From contig DAOUUT010000002.1 in NCBI GenBank assembly GCA_030668025.1, forward strand, positions 1 through 54,014: 54,014 nucleotides of DNA, given 5' to 3'. How positions within the stretch are numbered: the stretch's first letter is position 1; the number at the start of each line of letters is the position of its first letter. The notes under the pieces were generated by a model. The model saw only the letters and a program-made list of their open reading frames with translations. It ran no database searches and was not told the DNA's origin. This DNA is from Promethearchaeota archaeon. Lineage in GTDB: Archaea > Asgardarchaeota > Lokiarchaeia > Sigynarchaeales > SOKP01. The translations under genes and the position numbers were made by a program. Below, piece after piece: positions 18,823 to 26,757 of this stretch.

Positions 18823-18993
18823 GCTAAAGACATAAATATCATTATGTAATTCTTTTTACAACAGAAGAGATATTGAAGCGAAAATTAAAGTTAAATTAAT
18901 CTAAGCTTTACTGTTTTGTCTACAAGAATTATATATGAATTTTGATTAATAATTGTGACAATATTAACAATTTTGTTAGAAGTGAAATCTAAA

Positions 18994-21336
18994 ATGAAAA
19001 ATAAAAAAAATCTGTTTATAACAATATTGTGCTTTTTAATGATTACCACATCGCTAGCATCAATCAATTTAATGAATGTGAATGCCAGTACTCCCTTTGA
19101 TCCCCCGCCAGATTCCCCTAATGAGAATGTTTCTTGGGAATTTGACGAGGGTGATATGATAGGTTGGAATACTGACTATTATAATGGTTCGAATCTCATG
19201 ATGAAGACGGAAATAATCTATAATGTTTCAGCGATAACTTATTTCGAAAATTATAATGAAAGTGATGTTGATTATTATGGAGTTCAATTAGCAACAATGT
19301 ATTTTAATGCTACTACATCTTTATTAGAAAGAGATACTAGTATTTCATTGTATAATCATTCTTTAGTGAATTTTACATCAGGATCAGGAGACTTCATTGC
19401 ATATCCTATAAGTGAAAATTCAAAAATGGTATTTAACCCTTTTATTCCGACTAATGGCTCATTAATGATTCCGTGGTGCGGAAGTAGATCAATTGATGAT
19501 TATGCTTTCATTATCGGAGGTGACACGGATGCAGATGTAACCCATCCAGACACAAATACAATTAGAATTGAAAATAGCACTGGATCTGGAGAATATGTAG
19601 AAATGAAATATTATCCTAATGGTACTTTAGAATCAGGAATACTGTTTTCTTATGGCATAGGAAATATGTTTCCCGAAGGAATGACATTAAATTGTACTAG
19701 AAACTTTGATTTTAATCCATTAGACGAACTTGAATGGAGCGTAGATATTGGTGATAATTTATATATCGGGATGATGGGGGGCGAATTTAAATATGAAATT
19801 GTGGATTTCATAGATTCCAATATTCCTTTTATGGAAAATTTAGCTGTTCAAAAAGTAGAAGCAAATGTTACGTATTGGGATTATTTTTCAGAATCTTGGG
19901 AATTCCTGGAGGATGAAGTTACTATTGGTGTGGCAAATGAAGATATTCCTTTAGTTAATTCAGGAGATCTGCAAGGACCACCTTTGATAGTCCCAATAGG
20001 GACGAGTGGAGAAGAACTTGCAGAATTTTATTCATCTTATAATATGGCATATCCTGAGCTTGAGATGACATATGGAGATTATTGGATGAAAATAATAAAT
20101 ACAACTGATGATGGTTATTATTTTGTGGAATTTTTCCCAAATGGTTTAATGAAATATTCGACTTCAAAAAATTTAATGTACCATGAAGATATGGTCATGT
20201 TTTACAAAAATTCAACTATTATTGATGGTGCATATGACTTTGAAATCGAACCTTATGGTACAGATGAGTTTTATGTTAATGTAAATATATCGGTTTCGGC
20301 TGACACACATTTACTATATGCGGGGATGGATCGAAATCCAACTAATATAGCACTTAACGATGGTTTATTATTTATTGACCTTTTCCTTAATGAAACTGAT
20401 AATTTAGATGATTTAATAAATGTAACAATTGATTATGACTATAATGAGTATGGAAATATTAAAACATGGTGGTTTAATATGTCTGCCGATGAAGGAAATG
20501 GAGCTTGGGAGGAGATACCATATACATATCTTGGTGCGGGAAAATTAGAGATTTCAGTAAGTAATAGTTCATTTTTCGCATTAACGGGAACTTCTTTTCC
20601 TGGAACTTTCATCTTAAGTACAAATACAACCGATCCTGATACTAATGGTATCTTCAAATTAACCTGGGGAATTTCTGATGGAGCTGTTGATTACTCAATC
20701 TATTCAAGCAGTAGCACTATAACGGTTATCACAGGTTCAGAGACCCTAATTGCGACTGGTGTTACTGCTTTGGAATATACAATTACAGAGACGACTAATG
20801 GCATATATTACTATGTGGTTGTAGCTAATAATGCTGCTGGTCAAACACTTTCAAACGATATCGATGTTACTGTAACTATTCCCCCACCAGAAGATTTTGT
20901 TTTATCATCAAATGCGGGAGATCCTGATGCTGATGGCAATTTCGCTTTAGCTTGGACTAGTTCTAGTAGGGCAAATGATTACTCAGTATATCTATATTCA
21001 AGTTATATAACAGAAATCAATGGAAGCTTAACATCCTTAATCAATGAGACTGGAGCGCTTACTCTTCCCTTAACGGGGTATACTAATAGAACCTATTACT
21101 TTATAGTTGTAGCTCATAATGAATATGGTGATACTCTTTCTAATTGTATTAATGTTACTGTAGCTATTCCGCCACCAGAGCCCGAACCAGAACCCGAGCC
21201 GGAGCCAGAGCCCGAGCCAGAGCCCGAACCAGAACCGCCCGATATTCCGGGATATAATCTTTACGTTGTAATAGGCATGATTGGCATAGTTTCGATGATT
21301 CTTTTTAAAAAGCGATATAAATTAAACAACAATTAA
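18994..21336 (+). CDS. Large exported surface protein with Loki-CTERM-like anchor
   Basis: About 780 residues from the ATG at 18994, where a lysine-rich start and the hydrophobic core LFITILCFLMITTSLASINLM form a signal peptide; the frame also opens at a GTG at 18955. The ectodomain is rich in Asn-X-Ser/Thr sites and aromatic residues. Near the end are two fibronectin-III-like repeats, each opening with a phrase like FILSTNTTDPDTNGIFKLTW or FVLSSNAGDPDADGNFALAW. A Glu-Pro repeat linker follows. The C-terminus is IPGYNLYVVIGMIGIVSM, a membrane helix, and a basic tail. It probably belongs to the cell envelope, anchored or processed by an archaeosortase-type system (inference). Confidence 0.82.
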   Translation: MKNKKNLFITILCFLMITTSLASINLMNVNASTPFDPPPDSPNENVSWEFDEGDMIGWNTDYYNGSNLMMKTEIIYNVSAITYFENYNESDVDYYGVQLATMYFNATTSLLERDTSISLYNHSLVNFTSGSGDFIAYPISENSKMVFNPFIPTNGSLMIPWCGSRSIDDYAFIIGGDTDADVTHPDTNTIRIENSTGSGEYVEMKYYPNGTLESGILFSYGIGNMFPEGMTLNCTRNFDFNPLDELEWSVDIGDNLYIGMMGGEFKYEIVDFIDSNIPFMENLAVQKVEANVTYWDYFSESWEFLEDEVTIGVANEDIPLVNSGDLQGPPLIVPIGTSGEELAEFYSSYNMAYPELEMTYGDYWMKIINTTDDGYYFVEFFPNGLMKYSTSKNLMYHEDMVMFYKNSTIIDGAYDFEIEPYGTDEFYVNVNISVSADTHLLYAGMDRNPTNIALNDGLLFIDLFLNETDNLDDLINVTIDYDYNEYGNIKTWWFNMSADEGNGAWEEIPYTYLGAGKLEISVSNSSFFALTGTSFPGTFILSTNTTDPDTNGIFKLTWGISDGAVDYSIYSSSSTITVITGSETLIATGVTALEYTITETTNGIYYYVVVANNAAGQTLSNDIDVTVTIPPPEDFVLSSNAGDPDADGNFALAWTSSSRANDYSVYLYSSYITEINGSLTSLINETGALTLPLTGYTNRTYYFIVVAHNEYGDTLSNCINVTVAIPPPEPEPEPEPEPEPEPEPEPEPPDIPGYNLYVVIGMIGIVSMILFKKRYKLNNN

Positions 21337-21345
21337 TTTTTTTTT
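21337..21345 (+). terminator. Oligo-T terminator after surface-protein gene
   Basis: Nine consecutive T directly follow the stop codon, matching the T-rich termination signals used by archaeal RNA polymerase. Confidence 0.55.
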
Positions 21346-21386
21346 CTTTATTCTTTATTTTTATATAATACAAAATTGATTTGTTT

Positions 21387-21413
21387 AAATTTGGTCCTAA
21401 TACATTTAAATAT
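21387..21413 (+). promoter_or_regulatory. Promoter-like box, copy 2 (no gene behind it)
   Basis: It repeats AAATTTGGTCCTAATA followed by CATTTAAATAT and differs from copy 1 at two positions. The only sequence downstream on this strand is about 100 nt before the tail of the convergent Nip7 gene. A transcript starting near 21438 would contain a GC-richer segment (TTCGCGATGGTTAGGGAG) and end in T-rich sequence, so a small RNA is possible. Confidence 0.5.
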
Positions 21414-21518
21414 CTCGTAGTAATAATCATAAATAATATTTAAATTCGCGATGGTTAGGGAGAAAACTGCGAAATCCAATGTCGATAAAAGAGGAATGTT
21501 CTACTTAATTCTTTCTTT

Positions 21519-22100
21519 CTATTGTTTTTTTCTTAAATAGTATCCTTTATCTAATAAATTTAAAGCAACTATATTATTTGGGTCCATTTTTTTAAATGAA
21601 CTAGAATCTATTCGAGCTCTTGATATAGCAATAATCTCATGGTTTTGATTAAAAACAGCAAGAAAGTCGTTTTTTTTTAACTCTAATGGCATCGTTCTTA
21701 CCATCTTTTTTAAAATATTATTTCCATAAAGAATTGATTTCTCTTCTTTTTCATTTACAACAACTCGTCTATTTATTGGAAATTTATCGAGTTTATGTAA
21801 AAACTCAGCTCCTTCTAAGCTCAAAAAAAACACTCCTTTCTTAATAAAACCGAAATAAACTCCAGCTGAACGCACGATTTTGGTTTTAAGAACTTTTTCT
21901 AAAAGGATGCTCTGGTTTTTAAAAATTAAAAAAATTGAGGGAAACTTGCTTTCTGCTTCCAACTCATTTAAGGAAATATATAATCTATAGTCGTTTTTCT
22001 TGAAAAAGAGTATTAGAGGGGGGGATAATTTTATAAGGGAGTCGTAAATCATCCTTGTCTCAATTTCATTAACTAGCCTAAAAGCTTTTAAATCTTTCAT
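21519..22100 (-). CDS. Nip7-like PUA-domain ribosome biogenesis protein
   Basis: About 193 residues from the ATG at 22100; a TTG at 22106 is also in frame. The C-terminal half matches the PUA domain of Nip7: SILYGNNILKKMVR corresponds to the family's FLYGNHVLKS motif, and DPNNIVALNLLDKGYYLR to its closing strand. The N-terminal half (LSPPLILFFKKNDYRLYIS) fits the Nip7 alpha/beta domain. Nip7 binds pre-rRNA during large-subunit assembly. The gene is the first gene after a HepT/MntA pair on the same strand, 12 nt downstream of hepT. Confidence 0.8.
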   Translation of the reverse strand: MKDLKAFRLVNEIETRMIYDSLIKLSPPLILFFKKNDYRLYISLNELEAESKFPSIFLIFKNQSILLEKVLKTKIVRSAGVYFGFIKKGVFFLSLEGAEFLHKLDKFPINRRVVVNEKEEKSILYGNNILKKMVRTMPLELKKNDFLAVFNQNHEIIAISRARIDSSSFKKMDPNNIVALNLLDKGYYLRKKQ

Positions 22101-22118
22101 TACCAATTAGGGATTTAT

Positions 22119-22472
22119 TTACTTATCTTGAAATAGTTCTTTTAACATTTTTATTAATTGTTTTTTAGATTCTGGAATATCTTTTGTAATAATATCCCAT
22201 ATTATTTCTAAATCAATTTTGAAATAACCATGAGCGGCGATATTCCTTAATCCAATCATTTCAGGCCAAGGAAGATTGGAAAATTTACTTTTAATTTCCT
22301 CTGGAATGTTTTTTGATGCTTCTCCTATAAGTTCTAAATTTCTTAAAACCGCATCAATTACCATTTGATTCTCGCTAAAATTTTTATAATCTAAACCCTC
22401 AGTATATTTTTCGATCAATAAAATGAATTCATTAATATCTTCAAGAAATAACTTAACGGTTCGTTTTTTCAT
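22119..22472 (-). CDS. hepT: HepT-like (DUF86) toxin, putative RNase
   Basis: A 117-residue helical protein of the HEPN/DUF86 family. It carries the RX4HXY motif as RNIAAHGY (Arg76, His81, Tyr83), which is the active site of HepT RNases. It overlaps the MntA gene by four nucleotides at the start (ATGA-type junction), the classic arrangement of this toxin-antitoxin type. In characterised pairs the MntA partner inactivates HepT by adding AMP to the tyrosine. Confidence 0.88.
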   Translation of the reverse strand: MKKRTVKLFLEDINEFILLIEKYTEGLDYKNFSENQMVIDAVLRNLELIGEASKNIPEEIKSKFSNLPWPEMIGLRNIAAHGYFKIDLEIIWDIITKDIPESKKQLIKMLKELFQDK

Positions 22473-22759
22473 ACATAAATCACTTCATGCAGAATATTAT
22501 CTTTCATTTGAGGTCTAAGAGCATTTTTTGTTACCAAATCAACTTTTTTGTTTAATATTTTTTCAAGAAATTCTTTAAGTATAAAATATTTCCAACCAAT
22601 TGGACCGTTGAATTTAACATAGATATCTATATCGCTTTCAGGCGTTTCTTCACCTCTAGAATATGAACCAAAAACGCCAATTTTCTCAACATAGAATTGA
22701 TTTTTTAAATAATCTTTTTGTTCCCTTAAAATAGATTCAATTTTCTTTAACTCAATCAT
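22469..22759 (-). CDS. mntA: MntA-like minimal nucleotidyltransferase (antitoxin)
   Basis: A 96-residue protein with the GSX10DXD signature GSYSRGEETPESDID (Gly31, Ser32, Asp43, Asp45). It shows the shortest type of nucleotidyltransferase domain, with the helix NQFYVEKIGVF before it. It precedes and overlaps hepT. The protein is expected to AMPylate and neutralise HepT (established for the family, not shown here). Confidence 0.88.
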   Translation of the reverse strand: MIELKKIESILREQKDYLKNQFYVEKIGVFGSYSRGEETPESDIDIYVKFNGPIGWKYFILKEFLEKILNKKVDLVTKNALRPQMKDNILHEVIYV

Positions 22760-22933
22760 AATCTTTGAGAATTAATTATTTTCAGATAAATATTTTTTTT
22801 ATATTTATATATAATATTAAATATTAGAGGTTAAAAATTTTTAAAATCTCTCATTCTCTTATAAAATAAAAAGAAATAAGTAATTTTATTATTATTAATC
22901 ATATAAGGTATTAAATAATAGTGATATTGAAAA

Positions 22934-23650
22934 ATGGGCATTCGAAAGATTGAAGATGAAATTGATTTAAGAGAAGCTATGAAAAGGAAGGCAGCAGAGT
23001 TAAAAATTAAAGACATTCAGGCGAAAGCTTCAACAGAAAACTTTACAAAAGAAAAACTTAGGGAACTGGCAAAAAAACATGGTGTCATTTTAGCTTTAAC
23101 TCCTGAATTGAAGGATCAGGTTAAAGACTTACAAAAACAGTATAACATACCGTCTTCAAAAATTATAACAGAACAAATCACAGAAAACGATGTTTTGAAA
23201 AAGTTTTCTAAAATCAACCACGAAAAGTTAGGAATGCTTGCCTATCAAAGAGTTTTAATGCAAAAAGAAGAAATTGGAGTTGGATTGATGCCCATTTCTG
23301 AAATTTATGACTTAGTAAACACAGGAATATTAAAAGAAGTGTTAGATATAAAAGATTTACTTAAAGCATTAAAGATTTTGAAAAAGGATCGCGTCATAGA
23401 GGAACTACAAGAATTAAGGGGCAGTTCCGTAATGGTAAGGTTCTTTCCAGTACAATATACTAACGATCAAGTGAAAGTTATAGGTATAGCAAAAGAAAAA
23501 GGCTATATATCGCTTGAAGATGTTTGTGTTGCTCTAACATGGTCTCAAGATCGTACCCTTCAGACCCTAAAATCGTTAGAAGATAGTGGAATCGCTAAAT
23601 TTAGAGAATCCCTTTTAAAAGGAAAGCAGTGGTATTTCCCTTCAATGTAA
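22934..23650 (+). CDS. ESCRT-II Vps22/Vps36-like (EAP30) protein
   Basis: A 238-residue protein, close in length to yeast Vps22. It opens with a charged helix (REAMKRKAAELKIKDIQAKAS). LRELAKKHGVILALTPELKDQV matches the EAP30 opening. Residues ~120-170 form a first winged helix (MPISEIYDLVNTGILKEVLDIKDLLKALKIL) and the C-terminus a second (YISLEDVCVALTWSQDRTLQTLKSLEDSGIA), ending KQWYFPSM as EAP30 proteins do. In eukaryotes Vps22 and Vps36 with two Vps25 form ESCRT-II and recruit ESCRT-III. It converges on the Vps25-like gene with a 5-nt gap. Confidence 0.88.
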   Translation: MGIRKIEDEIDLREAMKRKAAELKIKDIQAKASTENFTKEKLRELAKKHGVILALTPELKDQVKDLQKQYNIPSSKIITEQITENDVLKKFSKINHEKLGMLAYQRVLMQKEEIGVGLMPISEIYDLVNTGILKEVLDIKDLLKALKILKKDRVIEELQELRGSSVMVRFFPVQYTNDQVKVIGIAKEKGYISLEDVCVALTWSQDRTLQTLKSLEDSGIAKFRESLLKGKQWYFPSM

Positions 23651-23655
23651 GGGAC

Positions 23656-24558
23656 TTATTCTATATTGATCTTAAAAGAAAGCTGACCGTCATCTAGTTT
23701 TATTATCTTCCCTCTCTTATCCTTTTCCAATATTTTAAATATTTTTATAATATCGTTGTGGGGAAGCGTGTTAAAATCTTTGTTAGATTCTCTTATTTCA
23801 AATATTAATATTGGTTCTAATGGTGAAATTTCCATTGCCCAATCGTAGAATTCTTCGGCCCAATTATCCAAACTTTTCCAATAAACTCTTAATTTCTCTT
23901 TACTTTTTGATAACCATTTAGCTTGTTCTTTATTTACTAGTTCTTCAGCGATTTCCTTTAAAGCAGAATTGCGATTATCAAAATTAGAAAAAGGTTTCTC
24001 TGATTCTAACTTTCTTAGATATAATATATGAAGAATAGCGTACCGAGCGTAGTCAAAAAAAACTTTAGACCACTCACTTTTCCAAGATTCGTAATCCTTA
24101 AGGTCTGTTTTTTTATTAGGAAGAGAAAACATGAAAACATATCTTTTTTCTTCGAGCCAAGGGTAATCGTTCAATAACAACTCGTAAGTTGATATTTCTC
24201 GGGCAACAACACCCTTCTCTCTTATTATTTCTAATTCAATCTCTTGAAGCTCTTTCTCGATTTGAGCGGCATTTTGTTTATAAGCTTGTTGATCGATTTC
24301 TCCTAGCTTTGATGTGAGAAAGTCTTCAATTTTATCTAAACGCGCTTCTATTTCTTCACTTGGTAATTTTTCGATTGTTTCTTCCTCAACAATGTCTTCT
24401 GTATTCCCTTCTTGTATCGATTCTTGCTTTTCTTTTGCTTTTTGGCTTCTTAGTTCTTTTAACCGAGCTAATTCTTTCCTTAAGTCTTCAAGTTCCTTAC
24501 CTGCTTTTTCTTTAACTTCTTTAGGAACTTCTTTCGGTTTTACTTTTTGCCTCTCCAT
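23656..24558 (-). CDS. ESCRT-II Vps25-like protein with N-terminal coiled-coil extension
   Basis: A 300-residue protein. The last ~165 residues match Vps25: WLEEKRYVFMFSLPNKKTD, then ESWKSEWSKVFFDYARYAILHIL, EQAKWLSKSKEKLRVYWKS and W-A-EEFYDWAM, and the final winged helix (DIIKIFKILEKDKRGKIIKLDDGQLSF). The first ~130 residues are absent from the ~175-residue eukaryotic protein. They are very charged and helical (KELEDLRKELARLKELRSQKAKEKQ, IEKELQEIELEIIREK) and predicted to be coiled coil. The gene lies 21 nt downstream of vps4 on the same strand and is almost certainly co-transcribed with it. Confidence 0.88.
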   Translation of the reverse strand: MERQKVKPKEVPKEVKEKAGKELEDLRKELARLKELRSQKAKEKQESIQEGNTEDIVEEETIEKLPSEEIEARLDKIEDFLTSKLGEIDQQAYKQNAAQIEKELQEIELEIIREKGVVAREISTYELLLNDYPWLEEKRYVFMFSLPNKKTDLKDYESWKSEWSKVFFDYARYAILHILYLRKLESEKPFSNFDNRNSALKEIAEELVNKEQAKWLSKSKEKLRVYWKSLDNWAEEFYDWAMEISPLEPILIFEIRESNKDFNTLPHNDIIKIFKILEKDKRGKIIKLDDGQLSFKINIE

Positions 24559-24579
24559 ATTTCACAACTTAAATTTTTA

Positions 24580-25797
24580 TTAATATTCTCCGAAATCTTT
24601 TGCCCATTGTTCATATTGTCTTAGAGCAACTTCAGTTGTCATTGGCTTAACTTTTTTTAATGTTTTAGAAAAATCTTTTAAATTAAGATCCCTTACAATT
24701 ACTTCTTGATCGGAGTTTTCTAAAAGTCCACTCATATCTAATTCTCTAATTGGAAGCATAATAACTTCGCGGCACACGTTAGAAATATCTCTTCCAGAAT
24801 ATCCTTCAGATCTTACTCCTAATTCGATAAAATCTTCTTCAGTTAACGCCATATTAATTCCTGCGGTATGAATTTTAAAGATTCCAATTCTGGCTGTTAG
24901 ATCTGGAAGCGGTACATACACTTTCTTTTCAAATCTACTAAGCATAGCAGCGTCAATGTCCCAAGGTCGATTAGTAGCACCTAAAACTAATAATGGTTTT
25001 TTAGAACCCGATTTAACGCCTTGAATTTCGCTTAACAATTGCGTTTTTACCCGTCTTTCGCCTCCTCCTTCGTGCCCTTCGCCTCTCTTAGTTGCCACCG
25101 AGTCAATTTCATCCATAAAAATTAAACTTGGAGCTTTAATTCGAGCAACTTTAAAAAGCGAGCTAATTAATTTCTCACTTTCGCCTAACCATTTGCTTAA
25201 TAAATCTGCGGATGAAACGCTAAAAAATGTCGCTTCACATTCAGTAGCAGCAGCTCTCGCCAATAATGTTTTTCCACAACCAGGTGGACCAAACAATAAA
25301 ATACCCGACCATGGTTTTCTTGCTCCAGTAAAAAGTTGGGGTTTCATAATTGGCAACACTATCGCTTCTCTTAAAGCTTGTTTAGACGACTTTAAGCCGG
25401 CAATATCGTTCCACCTTACGTTAGGAGATTCTGCTAATATTGTGCCTGAAATGGAATCTATAATCTCTTGTTCTTCAGCAGAATATTGTCCTTCCTCTCC
25501 TTTTCCCTCGCTATCTTTGTCCTCACTTGTACCAATAGCCGGTCTTCCTTTTCTAGCACGAGGGCCACTTAAATGTGCTTTTAGTACATTAGCACGATTA
25601 ATATATTGTTCAATTTGATCGTGACATTTTCTAACCATTATTGGGTTTTTGTTAAATTGTACGAATTGAATTAGAATTTCTGCGGCTCTTTGATATTTAT
25701 TTAGCGCTTGTCTATAATGGCCCTTTTCGTCCAAATCAACGGCAGCTTGCGCTTCTTGAACGGCATATTGGTAAAGTTTACTATCAACACTACTCAA
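24580..25797 (-). CDS. vps4: Vps4-type AAA ATPase with MIT domain
   Basis: A 405-residue ATPase. The N-terminal ~75 residues form a three-helix MIT domain (YAVQEAQAAVDLDEKGHYRQALNKYQRAAE). After a Gly/Glu-rich linker comes the AAA core: Walker A GPPGCGKT (170-177), pore loop KWLGESEK (202-209), Walker B LIFMDEID (225-232), sensor Asn276 in GATNRP and an arginine finger near Arg288. The C-terminal helix (LRQYEQWAKDFGEY) is like Vps4. In other ESCRT systems Vps4 binds the MIM motifs of ESCRT-III and disassembles its filaments. It is divergent from the ESCRT-III gene with 230 nt between starts. Confidence 0.95.
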   Translation of the reverse strand: MSSVDSKLYQYAVQEAQAAVDLDEKGHYRQALNKYQRAAEILIQFVQFNKNPIMVRKCHDQIEQYINRANVLKAHLSGPRARKGRPAIGTSEDKDSEGKGEEGQYSAEEQEIIDSISGTILAESPNVRWNDIAGLKSSKQALREAIVLPIMKPQLFTGARKPWSGILLFGPPGCGKTLLARAAATECEATFFSVSSADLLSKWLGESEKLISSLFKVARIKAPSLIFMDEIDSVATKRGEGHEGGGERRVKTQLLSEIQGVKSGSKKPLLVLGATNRPWDIDAAMLSRFEKKVYVPLPDLTARIGIFKIHTAGINMALTEEDFIELGVRSEGYSGRDISNVCREVIMLPIRELDMSGLLENSDQEVIVRDLNLKDFSKTLKKVKPMTTEVALRQYEQWAKDFGEY

Positions 25798-26027
25798 CAG
25801 TGATAACCTTTTAAAAGTAATTATTTATCTTATCTATCTTAAAATATTATTAATATTTATAGGTAATCTAGTTCGATACTTATTTTATTTATTAATACAT
25901 CCAAATATATCAAATTTTCTCTTTAAAATTGTACTGTAAACATTGGTCTACAACAAAAAATTATATAATCTCGAATTTTTAATATTATTATATAGTAGTA
26001 ATAACTAAAAAATTGATGGTTTAAGAT

Positions 26028-26654
26028 ATGGGTTTTCTAAAGGATATGTCAAAATGGCTCTCAGGTGGCAAAAAAACTGATTCTGTTCGTTCTGCTACCG
26101 TTAAATTAAAGGTGTTCAACAAGAGATTGGCGAGACAAACACGTAAGATGGAAATGACGTCTAAATTAGCGAGAGATAAAGCCGTAAAACTTAGAAAGGC
26201 GGGGGATATGGATGGTTCAGAATTTCACGCACGAAATTATCTTCAAGTTAAAAAACAAGCTAGAGCGATTGACCATTTCAGAACTAACTTAGAAGGAATG
26301 GTATTTAAATTGGAACAAGCTAACGCTGTTAAAGATATTTCCGTTATTATGCAGGGTATTGCCACTAGCTTAGGTGCATTAAAAAATCAGTTATCGGTTC
26401 CTCAGCTTACAGACTTGATGACAACAATTGGCATTGACATGGAAGATTTTTCTGTTGTTGAAGAGATAACATCTGATGGAATAGACGACATGACTCTCGA
26501 TACAGCAGTTACTGATGGCCAAGTTAAGGAGATATTAGGCGAAATCGATGCGGAGATACAAGTTGAAGTAGGTGGAGCATTACCTTCTGTTGATCCCGAT
26601 GGAAAGGTAAAAGAATTAGAAGAAGAATTAAACAAATTAAAGTCGAAAGATTAG
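26028..26654 (+). CDS. ESCRT-III (Snf7-family, Vps2/24/46-like) protein
   Basis: A 208-residue protein with the ESCRT-III helical core: basic first helix (SVRSATVKLKVFNKRLARQTRKMEM), AVKLRKAGDMDGSEFHARNYLQVKKQARAI and ANAVKDISVIMQGIATSLGAL. The C-terminal tail is acidic with KVKELEEELNKLKS, which resembles an MIM1 motif (a leucine-spaced helix that binds Vps4 MIT). The mid-tail Asp/Glu-rich segment matches the autoinhibitory helix of Vps2/CHMP1-3-type proteins. It should form membrane-remodelling filaments. It has its own long upstream region shared with vps4 and ends at an 11-T terminator. Confidence 0.92.
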   Translation: MGFLKDMSKWLSGGKKTDSVRSATVKLKVFNKRLARQTRKMEMTSKLARDKAVKLRKAGDMDGSEFHARNYLQVKKQARAIDHFRTNLEGMVFKLEQANAVKDISVIMQGIATSLGALKNQLSVPQLTDLMTTIGIDMEDFSVVEEITSDGIDDMTLDTAVTDGQVKEILGEIDAEIQVEVGGALPSVDPDGKVKELEEELNKLKSKD

Positions 26655-26655
26655 A

Positions 26656-26666
26656 TTTTTTTTTTT
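26656..26666 (+). terminator. Oligo-T terminator after ESCRT-III gene
   Basis: Eleven T in a row start two nt after the TAG stop of the ESCRT-III gene, followed by more T-rich sequence; this is a typical archaeal termination signal. Confidence 0.7.
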
Positions 26667-26757
26667 AAGTTTCCCTTTTTCCCTATCAAGCAAAATTATT
26701 TAAGCTAAAACTCTATTTTTAATTTATTCTCTAATTCAATATTTAAAAGTGTTAAAA

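Noticed and set aside
21180..21240. Glu-Pro coding repeat considered as a mobile or regulatory repeat
   Set aside because: It is only the codon pattern of a Pro-Glu linker in the surface protein.
25193..25618. Plus-strand open frame of 141 codons
   Set aside because: Antisense of vps4, with no motif of its own.
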